A model generated the notes under the pieces. The model saw only the letters and a program-made list of their open reading frames with translations. It was not told where the DNA came from and made no database searches. The translations under genes and the position numbers were made by a program. From Lentinula raphanica (Eukaryota; Basidiomycota; Agaricomycetes; Agaricales; Omphalotaceae), in contig JANVFP010000038.1 in NCBI GenBank assembly GCA_027919835.1, positions 372,001-436,000 on the forward strand: DNA of 64,000 nt. The letters are read 5' to 3'. This document shows positions 1-12,565 of this stretch, piece by piece (position 1 is the first letter of the stretch; every line of letters begins with the position of its first letter).

Positions 1-75
1 TCTTCCGTCGTCTCTCCGCTCGTCCTCAATTCTTGAATCGCTATATCGAGTAACCGTCAACCGGAAAGAAATCGA

Positions 76-1856
<1,781 letters not shown>

Positions 1857-2154
1857 TGTGCTGGTAGGTTGGTGTGTTGTTTGTCTCTGGAGTTGTAGAC
1901 GAAACTGGGGCTGTTGGGCTATCGTCTCAGCCAGCTTGGATGGGTTAATATGCGGATTGGTACTGACCCGAGGTAGAACTTGGAGGCCATGCCTACTGAG
2001 CAGTCAGCCACTTAGGACGGTAGACACCCACCCAAAGGTGCTGGAATTCATTTCCCCCGCCATATTCAGGTCATTTGAATCTCATGGTAAGTGATTCAAT
2101 CTCTTTCAATAGAGTCTGTCATTAGTAACCGAATCGAGCCAACTTGATTCAAAC

Positions 2155-2440
2155 TAGACTTCGGACATACCAGTCACGCAGCTTTTGATCCAGAAACGGA
2201 TTTCGATTGGAAAGATGTTTTGATCCAACAGTTAAAATCAGTTCAATTGTCGCAGGTTCTACCGCTCCCTTATGCCAACTCAGATTGGGCAAGTTCATTA
2301 TCGCAGAGTTTCCGGGTATCCATCGGATCCTACCAACTGGGGCAAGGATGCGTCAGATCCCCAATGTCGAGATGCTGAGGAAAACGCTGCGTCCGAAATT
2401 GAAGCCAAAGAGTCAACGAGGTACTAAGATGAAGCATTGA
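2155..2440 (+). pseudogene. Possible gene remnant, unidentified
   Basis: The plus strand reads DPETDFDWKDVLIQQL in one frame and, about 150 bases further on, WGKDASDPQCRDAEE in another, both with protein-like composition. No splice sites joining them are evident and no start is obvious. It looks like a piece of a decayed gene, but I do not recognise the family and chance cannot be excluded. Confidence 0.2.
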
Positions 2441-4194
2441 TGAACCAGGTTCAAGTTCTCGAAATTCATCTCGTGCTCACAGTGGATAGAACCTTTTTCA
2501 CCGTCGATGAGGTTCCACAATAATTTCTCGCGCCATTTGGCATTGACACTTACAGATGAACCGTTTTCATCGGCTGGGTATTTTCTAATATTTTTAATAA
2601 GTACATAGTCTTTTCGTTACCCAGTACATACAGTGAAGCAAGGGGCAAGTCACGCTTTCTATAATGCTCGACTGAAAAAAATAGGAAGATGATATAGTTA
2701 CTAGTTGTGACAAGTCGAATATTCCAGTGTCTGGGCATGTCCGCGACTGTCTTTGATATAATCTGTATATAAATTACCCCAGACCCCAGTTGATATATCA
2801 TGTATCAGGAGCCATAGCGTTGAGCAATGATGAATGATAGGATCATGATAATAGCCTAGATTTTAAAACATGATAGCGACTATGCACCGCAATGCCAGTG
2901 TGCTCGAAAGACCGGACCTGGCCACAGGATTTCAAGTCGTTCCGTTGAAGACAGTCTGACTTGAACATTGACTGCTTCAATATTCCACCAGAGTAAGCTA
3001 GGAGCGACGTACAGCTTGCAATGTGTAGTGACTATTTCCATTTATGTAGCTATCGAGGGCAGCAATCGTAAGCCAGCCTCGGATCCCCATGGATCGTTGA
3101 GCTGATTACACGTTCAACCGTGAAAATACCTCTTCATCTGAATCCGACACAAGAGCTGCAATTGATGATTGCGACTAGCAAGGCGCTCAGCAATCGCAAT
3201 ATCCGTAGCCATCTGGATTTCTGTCAGATGCTCAAACAGCCACTAACATCGAGGTCACAGATGCACAAACCCAAGACAGCACGGTTGCAGTTTTGACTTA
3301 CGGTCTTCCATCTTCTTCTACTCGTGACATTTTCCGTCATTGAAGGCGGCAAACAGCGACATAGGTGTCATCTAGGGGCATGAAAGAGAAAATTCAAATG
3401 CGGGAATCGTGGGGGCATTCAGCGGGAGTCTTTACCACCAACGAGACCCATGGAGGACAGCCTGAGATACTCATATCCCAACCTAGGGAGTGTGCCTACC
3501 AAAAGTTAAAAGGGGGCGGCAAGAGATCCCGTTCAACCAATTTCACGTACTGCCAAATTGGTGCAAGACTAGACGACAGTACAACAGATGATATGGAGAA
3601 GCCACCCGTGAAATTTAGAGAGTTATCATCTGTTATCATGCAGTACTTGATCTGAATCCAGTTCGGAGTTAGTCTCAGCTAGTGAGTTACAGTATCGAAA
3701 GACCATCACGCTTTACTCCAGCATTTTTGATTTTCAATGACTGGGGTGTTTCAGAAAATCAGAATGAATATTTGCCAAGATCATAAGTCGCAGCAAGTCG
3801 CTCATTCAGGTTAATCCTTGGTAAATCCTGTAAATCCCTCCTTCCCTTACTGAGCAACACCGAATAGGAGTGGAGAAGGTACTCACACGCGCGAAACCTC
3901 GGTCCCCGTACCAGAACGCTTTCAATCCTGTGACAATTCTCTTGGTTTGCAAGGAACCGGCTGACTGTCTTCAACCAAGCTTGAAGCATTGGATTTCAGG
4001 ATTTCTGCTGACGGAGTCGGAGGTGCCACTGCTACGGCTAACGCCGTCGGTTTTCATCACAGCCGAGCATCACATGATCACACCATCACAAAAATCGCCA
4101 CTGATGGGAATTTCTAAGCTACACACTTTGTTGCTTTTCTCTACGGAGCGTCACTGCGGCCGATGACAAGGTCAACTCTGGTCAACTCTACCCA

Positions 4195-4303
4195 AACAAA
4201 CCGCTCGAGACGTAAGGGAGAAGTACTTCCTTTGGACACGCTGATGACAGGGACAATTCCCAACAAAGCGCTAGAGTCGCAAGGGAGAAGAACTTCCCTG
4301 GAT
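4195..4303 (+). repeat. Two-copy direct repeat, 67-bp spacing
   Basis: A unit of about 42 bp at 4195-4236 recurs at 4262-4303 with a few substitutions; the shared core is AAGGGAGAAG followed by ACTTCC. It lies in the gene-poor stretch and has no known function. Confidence 0.7.
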
Positions 4304-5754
4304 GAATGCTTTGAACATCACCTCCAAGAGAGCATATGGGCTGATCCTCTCGTACGGGAGTCAATGCCGACATTATCCCCTCAGGCGGTGGGAGCCTAGA
4401 GAAAGTGCTAGAAACACGACCTTACCCTGATTCCATCTTACCAGTGATCTACCTTACTACCTACGCAATGCCAGAAAAAAAACCACTACTGGTTCCGGAC
4501 CTTTTGTGTCCTGTCGGGGAGGCTGTTTTCTTCTATCAGAACTTGCCTCCTATTGCGTACAACCTTGGAAGGACATCTTTCTTGTATTTTTGCAAATCCT
4601 GGAATGCAGTTGAGTCTCCGACAAATGCCATCGACAGGTAATTTTCCTCATGGTGAGCATTTCCGTTCTTGAGTCACTCTCTCACAGCGTAGTTTACAAA
4701 TCAGGTGCATTGATTCGTATAGGGTGGCAATCCGACGTGGTCTCGCGTCTCTATTCGGCGTCCGAGACGGTCTTTCCTTCGAGCTTTTTGGGGTGAGCAG
4801 ACCACATTGAGCGGATGCTAATGTTCCGAAGGCAGACTTCACCCAGTCCCACTCCACATCGTCCCACAGTTGCTTGACTAGGTGGAAGAGCTGGTTCGCA
4901 TTGAGCATTTTGTATGTTCTAGGGATATAGTCTTAAGCATTTGAATTGCTTCAAGTCGGTCTTCAACAGCCGGAACGGTATCCATAAACAGTCTCTATAC
5001 GGTTACAAATCGGTACAATGTGTTTGATGATTCAAGCCCAGCGAGTTCCATGTCCATGAAATCTGCACTAACATTTCTTCTTCAAGACGTCGCTCTATAG
5101 CTACAGTCTTTGGCCTGTAAGGTGTGTTTTCTTGGATATTTCACACTGATGTGACTTCTTCTTACATTACTGAAAAGGCCGCTCTGAATAATACCTTAAT
5201 GAATGACGAGCTCTCCGGGCCATTCTTAGTGCGCTGTATTGTGTGTACTGCAAAAAATGGTCGAAAATCAGAAGCTTTATCTTGTTTTTTTTCGAGTTGA
5301 ACGGGGAACAGCCTTGAGATTTTGCAAACCTTTCTACCACAAAACGTTCATCATGTGCCGCAAGACCATCGAAGTACTTCTGTGTATTGCAGTATATACC
5401 CACACATTCCCGAGATAAGAGAACTTGAGGGGTGAGTTGACTCATGACTACTGATGACATGGGCATTTTGTTATTAACGGATCCTAACAGTTGTATGATA
5501 CATACCTAGCGCATAGGAACTACACAATTCAGCGTTGAGTGGGAAACTGAGACCCATTACATACCTTCCAGAAAGCCATGACATCCGACCAAGGCCGTAC
5601 AGGTAACGTATGTTATCGGGATAACATCAAGCATCGGGAGTGGGTGGCGAGGATACTCGTAGAACTTGACTGAACTTCAACGGAAAACATAGATTGATGG
5701 ATCAGACTGCGTAATATTACTTCCAGTAGACCCAAATGGGATTTAACTTTGAGC

Positions 5755-5778
5755 TTCAAGCTTCAAGCTTCAAGTTTC
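5755..5778 (+). repeat. Short tandem repeat GCTTCAA
   Basis: Three to four consecutive copies of AGCTTCA/AGTTTCA heptamers lie downstream of the 906-codon gene, in its presumed 3' flank. It is a simple microsatellite-like repeat with no function assigned. Confidence 0.6.
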
Positions 5779-6225
5779 AAACCTTGCTACTACAAACAGT
5801 ATGTACTGGCAATGCATAGATGCGGATAATATTACTCCCCGTTGGTAAATACAATATACTTCCCAGATAATAGTGATTATGCAGAACGTGGATGACGGAT
5901 CCAGAGTGGTATGTAATGAACGAGAGTAAGTAAAATGTACGTTACGAAAATGCGAAAGCGACAGTACTATGTATATGCAATGCGAAAGATTCCTGACATG
6001 ACGATGAATGGGCAGTGAACATGTGCAAAAAAGACAGATAGATGTGGCGTGAAATAGCGTGATGAAGACGTGGGAGATAAATGCATTACCAATAGCCAAA
6101 GACGAGGAGCAGGCGACGCGTTCGTGTGGAAGATGGAAGATCCTCAGATGCTCGAAAAAACATAAAGCAAAGAAAGAGAAAGAAGTCCCGAAAAACATCA
6201 CGACCAAAATTAGAGTCATAATCCA

Positions 6226-8946
6226 TCACTCCGACTTACGGATACCCACATACGGGGTCCCAGTCCCATACCCGTCTCCAGCATTACCACTGATGAGAAC
6301 GACAAACCAGCCAAACATAGCCATCAGGAACCTGACCATCCACGCTGGATCAGCACCCATGCCTAGTCCGGGACGCAGCTGCATCGCGAGCGCAATGTCA
6401 ATCGCGGAACGCGCTGGACGTCGTTTGATGGGTTTGGTGAGAGATGTGGAAACGGAAGTGGAATTAGATGAAGAATCGGGAGTGGCTTCAGTATTTGATG
6501 ATGATGATTCTGCAATAGATTCTTCCTGAGCAATACTAGAAGGAGAACCAGTCCCCTCGATCGATTGTTCGTCGGCTTCTTCTGGTTCTGTGACATCCAA
6601 AAGCGGCTGGACATCAACAGGGAATGCTCCAGGCAAAGAGGCTGTGCGTTGGATCGGCGTCTTCGAATTCGTTCTTGGTGGCACATCAACGTCCTTTGCT
6701 ACAGTTCCATCTTCAGTGGACGACAAGCTCTCAGTCTCAGTCTCATTCTCCTTTTCCTCGTCATCCGGCCTACTAGTCTCCTTGCTCTCAGACTCGCGCT
6801 CACGGTCTGGCTCCGGCTCCTTCGTAGTCCCAACATCGTTACCATCGAACACCACATGCGAAAGCGACATCTTGTTCCGCAAGATGGGACTCCGAGTGGC
6901 CAGTCCAAGCGGAGGCGAGTCTGCCGCACGGATCGACCATGCTGGAAGAGGTCGTGGAAGAGGTCGACGTTGCTGAGGAGGGGATGCCGGAGGAGTAGGG
7001 ATCTGCGAAGATGGAGAGACAGAGACTGCGGTAGAAGTAGAGGAGCTAGGTTCTTCTTTAGAAGTGAGAAGGGAAGAAGAGGAAGATTGAGTGCTGGTTG
7101 GAATAGAAATGTCTAGTTCAGGGAGGGGAAGAGGAAGTAAGTCTGGATCTGGGAATGAAGTTTCGGCATCGTAAGTGTTCTCCGGATCAACTGAGGCAAA
7201 GTCCAAGTCATCATTCCTGTCGACTTGAACGTCATATTCGAGATCGACAATAGGAGCCAAGTCAACGCCAGGTTCGGGAGATGGAGAACGAACCAAAAGG
7301 TCTTGCACAATCTCGCTACCGGAAGGCAAAACATCAACCCCAGTCTCGTCTCTCAACACAGGTTCTTCAACCACTGCATCTACCACAAGTTCCTCACCCT
7401 CTTCACAGTCATTAAGTTCATGAGTATCATCATGGTCATTATCGTCCCGGTCAAGGGAGCGTAGCATTCCAAGTCCCAACTTCGAGGGCTGCACAGCAGC
7501 ATTATCGTCTCGAGATATCAAAGGGAAGTTTCCATCGTCTTCGTCCACCAAGGTCAAGTCCAACTGATCCTCATCCTCTACATCATCCTTCTCAACGAGC
7601 ACGTCAACGGAGCGACGACCGGCATCTAGCTCGATCAGATGACGCGTTGGGCTCGGAGAGGATGAAGAGGGTACCGGTGAGCTCTCAGGGGAAGAATTAA
7701 AGCCTTCAGCTTCGACAGCAGGCACTGTGTGTTGCCCGAAATCAGGCTGAAGGTATCCTTCGGACAGGGAGGAAGACGCTGTGATGGGTATCGGACGAAG
7801 CTGGGTAGGAAGGAAATCTACGGGTGACGAGGACGATAATGAATGGCGATCTACTAAGTCTGTTTCTTCCGACGTGGCCTGCTGAGTCTGGGGAGTGGGA
7901 GAGAGCCTCATGCTCAAGCTGGACACGCTCTCGAGATCCCATACCTGTCCGATGTCGATTTCCTTGTCTTTGGCTGGTTCCATGGTTTCTTCGCCAGCAT
8001 CGCCTTCTACGTCCGGCTCGTACCCGTCCAGGTTGGGAGAGGTAGATTCTTGCTTCTTGACCTCCTTGACCCTCGAATATGAGTGCTCAGAGTGCATAGA
8101 AGCAGGTAATGGCCTCAGCTCTCTGGCCACAGCCTTCTCTGAATCCGGAACATGGAGGTCAATGAGGTTGAGTTCCTCATCAGACACAGCAGCCGACTTG
8201 AGATAGTGGTACGGAGCTGGAGTCAACGTCATCATATGTCTAGAGTTCTTCATGGTAGGGAAACCTGGGGTAAGAGGCGAAGATGCAAGTGCAGGATGTA
8301 CGAGTGGAACGGACAGGTCGATTAGTGTATCGCTCTGTGGAGACACAATAGCATGGCGTCGTGGAACGATAGTATCCGCATCGGACTCGGGGTCAGATAT
8401 GAACGGTCGTCGAACAGGGTTGTTATTATGCATCCGTCGCTTGGGACTAAGAGGCGAAGATATTGAACCTACGCTGTGACTCCGTTGCTTGGCTTTCAGA
8501 CGTGAACCAGGTGACGAAAGACCGAAATGAATCGGAGACTTTGGACGTTCGCCTTCAAGCATATCATGCACAGGAATAGCATGCTGTAGGTTTGAAAATG
8601 ACTGGGAACGTGCATGCGAAGGTAGAGGACTCGGAAGAGGAGGTGGGATAGGCAGGTCCTTGAACTCTGAGCTCAATGTGGATGTGTTGGTCGGGAGCAG
8701 TTCCACACCATCATCATCATCAAGAGTCAGCGCGGCGGGTCTGTTCCTGCGGCGCCATCGAGCTATTCGAACACTGATGAAGCCAAAAATGGCCAGGAGA
8801 GTCGAATAAGCGAGGAAAGGCAAGATGGCGAATGAGAACATAGAGGCTGAGGTGTAGACTGTTGCCACGGCTCGAGGACTGGGGAAGAGAAAGGAAGGAG
8901 GAGGTGGAATAAAATGGGTACTACGTATGGACCTGAGTAAAAACAA
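6226..8946 (-). CDS. Large low-complexity membrane-anchored hypothetical protein
   Basis: A single uninterrupted frame of 906 codons. Near the N-terminus (residues about 36-65) is a hydrophobic segment, FAILPFLAYSTLLAIFGFIS, followed by the basic stretch RIARWRRRNR; this is a signal-anchor with the basic side facing the cytosol. A second hydrophobic segment, MVRFLMAMFGWFVVLISG, lies about 30 residues from the C-terminus. Between them are roughly 750 residues rich in Ser, Pro, Asp and Glu, with many SP sites, probably disordered and phosphorylated. A methionine at residue 36 (8841), directly before the hydrophobic segment, may be the true start, because the first 35 residues are proline-rich and look like translated leader. 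I do not recognise a family. A membrane-tethered cytoplasmic protein is inferred. Confidence 0.75.
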   Translation of the reverse strand: MFLLRSIRSTHFIPPPPSFLFPSPRAVATVYTSASMFSFAILPFLAYSTLLAIFGFISVRIARWRRRNRPAALTLDDDDGVELLPTNTSTLSSEFKDLPIPPPLPSPLPSHARSQSFSNLQHAIPVHDMLEGERPKSPIHFGLSSPGSRLKAKQRSHSVGSISSPLSPKRRMHNNNPVRRPFISDPESDADTIVPRRHAIVSPQSDTLIDLSVPLVHPALASSPLTPGFPTMKNSRHMMTLTPAPYHYLKSAAVSDEELNLIDLHVPDSEKAVARELRPLPASMHSEHSYSRVKEVKKQESTSPNLDGYEPDVEGDAGEETMEPAKDKEIDIGQVWDLESVSSLSMRLSPTPQTQQATSEETDLVDRHSLSSSSPVDFLPTQLRPIPITASSSLSEGYLQPDFGQHTVPAVEAEGFNSSPESSPVPSSSSPSPTRHLIELDAGRRSVDVLVEKDDVEDEDQLDLTLVDEDDGNFPLISRDDNAAVQPSKLGLGMLRSLDRDDNDHDDTHELNDCEEGEELVVDAVVEEPVLRDETGVDVLPSGSEIVQDLLVRSPSPEPGVDLAPIVDLEYDVQVDRNDDLDFASVDPENTYDAETSFPDPDLLPLPLPELDISIPTSTQSSSSSLLTSKEEPSSSTSTAVSVSPSSQIPTPPASPPQQRRPLPRPLPAWSIRAADSPPLGLATRSPILRNKMSLSHVVFDGNDVGTTKEPEPDRERESESKETSRPDDEEKENETETESLSSTEDGTVAKDVDVPPRTNSKTPIQRTASLPGAFPVDVQPLLDVTEPEEADEQSIEGTGSPSSIAQEESIAESSSSNTEATPDSSSNSTSVSTSLTKPIKRRPARSAIDIALAMQLRPGLGMGADPAWMVRFLMAMFGWFVVLISGNAGDGYGTGTPYVGIRKSE

Positions 8947-9447
8947 CTTGGAGAAAAAGTTTGCAACTCACTCGAATTCGGTGCGTTCTATCAAGTGTGG
9001 CGCAGCCGATGTCTTTGCCCAAGAGAGAAGATTGAGAGAAGAAAGTAGGAAAAACCAGAGCGCAATCATACGCGACTGGAGATCCTGGCGGTTAAAGACC
9101 AAAAACTTGACCTAATCCTCGTTGCTGCCACGAACAACACACACGCTCGGAAGTCAAGCCATTCATTTCGGCCCGGCAGCGAACTCTGAGCAACTCGAAA
9201 GCTTCAAAGTTCAAACAGCATAGATGATAGTATGTAGGATACATACAACGAAGATGATAAATATTTGACAAGGTCGAGGGACTCTAAGATGTAGCGAACA
9301 GCATAAATATGTAGAATATATACAAAGAAAATGATCAATGTTTGACAAGGTAGAGGACGCGAAAGGAGATAACTGGTATGACGATAATGAAAGGCTGTAG
9401 TAGAAGGTTGATCAATCGTCGAACAAGTAGTAAGAGGCTATCCGAAT
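8947..9447. other. Intergenic: promoter of the membrane protein gene and a short repeat
   Basis: The first part should contain the promoter of the minus-strand gene ending at 6226. From about 9220 to 9360 there are two diverged copies of a segment of the form ATGTAG..ATACATACAA.GAAGATGA..AATATTTGACAAGGT..AGG. The following stretch (9380-9420, AATGAAAGGCTG) recurs near 11885 and marks one edge of the tandem duplication described separately. Confidence 0.55.
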
Positions 9448-10077
9448 TCAATAGTTTTCTGTAATGTACTGCGCGGCCATCTCTTCGAGCGCCTTCATAG
9501 CCAGCTGCCAATTATTAGGTATATCGTCATCGTGTGGAATGTGTGCCAAAAGACTGTCCAAGAACGCTTTAAAAAATTGAACGTTACTGTCAAAGTGCTT
9601 GCCTTTAACCGCCTTATGTGCATCAATCACCTTCTTCCTTGTTTCCTTGAGATCGGCAGTCCAAACCCAGCCGATCTCCTTTGAGCCAGCTCCTGAACTT
9701 TCCGCCAACTGGGTTGCTTCTTGACCCGCGTTCTCCGTCAATACACGTTTACTGTCTAAGAAAAATCGCCCGACATTCATAGATATCTCGTTGTTTATCA
9801 TGGTGCGGAGAGATTTCCGATGGGGAGAAACCTGTGGCACATGCAGAGCAATTTCTATATCATTGACTCAGCTCGGGGGATCGAGGAAAATACAAGGAAA
9901 ATTTGACTTACGGCTGGAGTACAGCATAGTGTCTTGTCCACTAACTTTAGGATTGAGAGACCCAACACTGCTTTCGGCAGCTCTTGCAGTGCCCAACGAC
10001 CACAGGAGGAATGAGACGGTCAAAAGCAACCGGACGCAGGAAGCTGAAGACAGCTTGGTCGATGCGAGGGAAAACAT
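9448..10077 (-). CDS. Small secreted protein, duplication copy 1
   Basis: Exon 1 starts at 10077 and encodes a clear signal peptide: a basic/polar start, the hydrophobic core LLLTVSFLLW, then SLGTARA before a likely cleavage site. Exon 2 ends at 9448 and reads NNEISMNVG, VQFFKAFLD and NNWQLAMKALEE, giving a mature protein of about 150 residues without a known domain. Joining is ambiguous. The strong GTAAGT donor at 9911 leaves the two exons in different frames with the visible acceptors. A GTTAGT donor near 9947 joined to the TATAG acceptor at 9856 keeps one open frame. Either the weaker donor is used or this copy carries a small indel. A paralogue with the same order lies 2.5 kb away (11976-12565). 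No function is known. Confidence 0.55.
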
Positions 10078-10277
10078 GCTCGAAAAGCTATACGGGTGTC
10101 GGGATGTGGTGGGGGAAGATGTCGATTTATTTTTGGCTAGTGAATTTTGAATGATCCTGATCGTGTCACTGTCAGGTTTCGGCCAACGAAGTCGATAACC
10201 TGGAAGGAAGCTCACCAGGTGTAGTCTGTCTCTTCAAGGTAGATGTCGTGATTCTGCCCGTCTCAAACTTGGGGACT

Positions 10278-11975
10278 ATTTAAGTGCAGACCATAGAGCA
10301 TTTATCACGCTTTTTTTCTTTCTTTCTTTTTTCTTTTTCTTTTTTTTTTCACAAATATGCATTTCCGCCGCCAGTATCCACTGTGGTAGAACGTCAGGCA
10401 AAAGAAAAAAAAATCATACCTCCTAGCCGAATCAATTACGACTGAATGCGTTGCCCGCTGAACAGCGTCGGTGCACAGGTCATCTGCAGTTGAGAGGGTG
10501 CAACCCTAGGCCACCCTCTGCCAGCCGATTGGCCAAGTGAAGCCCAGATACGACCCACACGAGCGCGCCATAGATGATAGGCATAGTTTGTATAGTTTGT
10601 ATTGGGGATGAAACGCGTCAGACGCGGAAGAATATGTATACATTTGAGAGGTATACCGTATAAGTATTCATCGCCGAGCATTGCCTTCCTACTCTCAGTG
10701 GAAGGTAAGCATCTTGAACAAAAATTGGAGGGGTCCTAACTTACAGGGCTTGCTTTTGCGGTCAGCGTAGCATGCAGTACATGTGGTATGCGTTTTAGAA
10801 AAGGTCTAACTGGGTTTCGGGAGCGTTTGGGAGGACTGGAGCGAGGTAGGACGACGCAGAGAACACGGGCCACGGCTACGAACATAGACTTGAAAGAACG
10901 CGGAGGTCATGTATCCGTCGCTCATTCACCATAGAGCGCCACAATGCCAGAGAGTCTGAGTGGCATATTCATCGCCGAGCATTGCCTTTCTACTTTCGGA
11001 AGGTGACTGAGATCTTGAAGAAAAAGAGGGGGCTTTTCGAGCACCACAGGAGTTATTTTGGCGGTCAATACAGTGAATAGTGCAGGCTGCGTGCGTTTGA
11101 AAGAAAGACTAATTGGGATTCGAGATGCGTTTCGAGCGAGGTGCACCGACAGCTGTGAGAACAGAGGAGTACACATCCTCCAGGACCACAGCACCAGAGT
11201 GATGGATATCTCTTGTGATACGAGGTGATACGTCGCGTGTCAAGAGGTGTCAAAGTGAGTGTCTACTACCTGGGCAGGGCAGGGCAGGGCCATCGCATCG
11301 AAGTCTCAGATCTCAGCGCTCAGCGCTGGCCACATATGCTCCATCATACATAGCCTTCAGCAAGTTGCAACCTGCTCCTGTGTAGGGCCATCGGAGTCTC
11401 AGCACATGGAATAGAAGGATTCGTTTGTTGAGAAGAAATCTATAGTCTGTCAGTCCAAGAGATGATTGTTTGTTGAAGAACCCCAAAATGGAAGAGTTCG
11501 AGGCGTATCATCTCGAGGCGAAGAGACAGTATACCTGAGATGACGTCGGAAGCCTAGGATACTTGCAAGTTGCTAAACGGTGTAAACAGATTATTCGTCA
11601 TCGCTGCTAGGTTAGGGTTCGGCTGGGTTCGGTTACTAGGGTTGGAACTTGGAGGTTCTCACCCGCCAAGTGTGTTGGACCAGGACTTCGCCCGACGCCA
11701 GGACTTCGCAGTTGGGTTGTGCAGGCCTTGGGGTTGGATGGGTGCTTGGGAGCTCGCCCCCATGGTCATCGGTCATAGTAGAATATGCGTACTTACTACA
11801 TACAACGAGACTAAGAGTTCTAATAAATATTTAACATGAGACGCGAAGCCGGTACTGATGTAGGTAGATTCGATACAACGGTAATGAAAGGCTGTGGTAG
11901 AAGGTTGATCAATATTCGAAGAGGTATGTAGCGTAACTGTGACAGACCTTCGATCAATACGGTCACTGCGGCATT
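10278..11975. other. Intergenic part of the duplicated unit
   Basis: No supported gene. It contains a pyrimidine tract (10310-10350, mostly T with C) upstream of copy 1, two copies of CCGAGCATTGCCTT (about 10675 and 10975; a third is near 13123), and GGGCAGGGCAGGGCAGGGC at about 11270-11290. Short open frames here differ in frame between repeat copies, which argues against coding. Confidence 0.55.
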
Positions 11976-12565
11976 TCATCTCATCTCCTTGCGGAACATC
12001 ATAAGGTTGAGTATGTTTACTTCAAGCTGCCAATTTTGCTCGAAGTCGGCATCGCTGGGGATGCCAGTCCTAAGCTCGTCCAAGTAAGCTTTGAAATATT
12101 GGATGTTGGTTTCATAATGGGCGCGTTTAACCCCTTCTTATCCACATCCTCGATAGCGTTGTTCATGATCTCTCGACTGGGAGCGTGAACGAAACCAATC
12201 TTAATGTTAGAGCCAGATCCTGCACTTGTAGCGTGATGCCCTGGTTCGAGCCCGGAGTGCGTTATCAAACGATCCCCAATGCTTATAGTTGTCGCGTCAT
12301 CTATGTTTCGATACCTAATTCCCTTTGCTGTGTGCAGAACGACCCCTGCATCAAATTAACCGGGGAGCTCGAGGATACAGAAAAATCTCGGCTCACCGAA
12401 TGAGGTTAGCATTATAGGTTGTCCGCTGGCAACAGGATTGTTGGATGGATACTCGCGGATTTCCCCAGCTTTTGCAATGCCCAGCGACCACAAAACAAAT
12501 GAGAGCGTCAACAGCATTCGCAGACAGGAAGCTGAAGTCGAGTTGGTTGCTTTGAGTAATAACAT
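11976..12565 (-). pseudogene. Frameshifted paralogue of the small secreted protein (copy 2)
   Basis: Exon 1 (start 12565) encodes a signal peptide matching copy 1: SASCLRMLLTLSFVLWSLG against SASCVRLLLTVSFLLWSLG. A GTGAGC donor near 12400 and the acceptor before GGGGTCGTTCTG join in frame, and the frame runs to SREIMNNAIEDVDKKG. There the homology to copy 1 jumps frames: the conserved block YFKAYLDEL..IPSDADFEQNWQL (copy 1: FFKAFLDSL..IPHDDDIPNNWQL) is read one base out, from about 12130 to a stop at 11976. A net one-base loss, or two-base gain, in the AAGAAGGGGTT run at about 12132-12142 explains this. The in-frame product therefore loses the conserved C-terminal third, so this copy is probably a pseudogene. 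Confidence 0.7.

Larger units (their letters stand above)
1857..5769. other. Long intergenic stretch without a supported gene
   Basis: About 3.9 kb lies between the halogenase start and the 3' side of the next gene. Open frames here are short (under 100 codons), overlap on both strands and match no family I recognise. The first few hundred bases must contain the halogenase promoter. A coding-like patch at 2155-2440 and a pair of direct repeats near 4.2 kb are listed separately. Diverged gene or transposon debris is possible but cannot be shown from the sequence alone. Confidence 0.6.

Noticed and set aside
5770..6219. 149-codon minus-strand frame
   Set aside because: Lies directly downstream of the 906-codon gene's stop, has repetitive composition without a domain, and is best read as 3' UTR.
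6565..7116. 183-codon plus-strand frame inside the 906-codon gene
   Set aside because: Antisense shadow of low-complexity Ser/Asp codons in the real gene.
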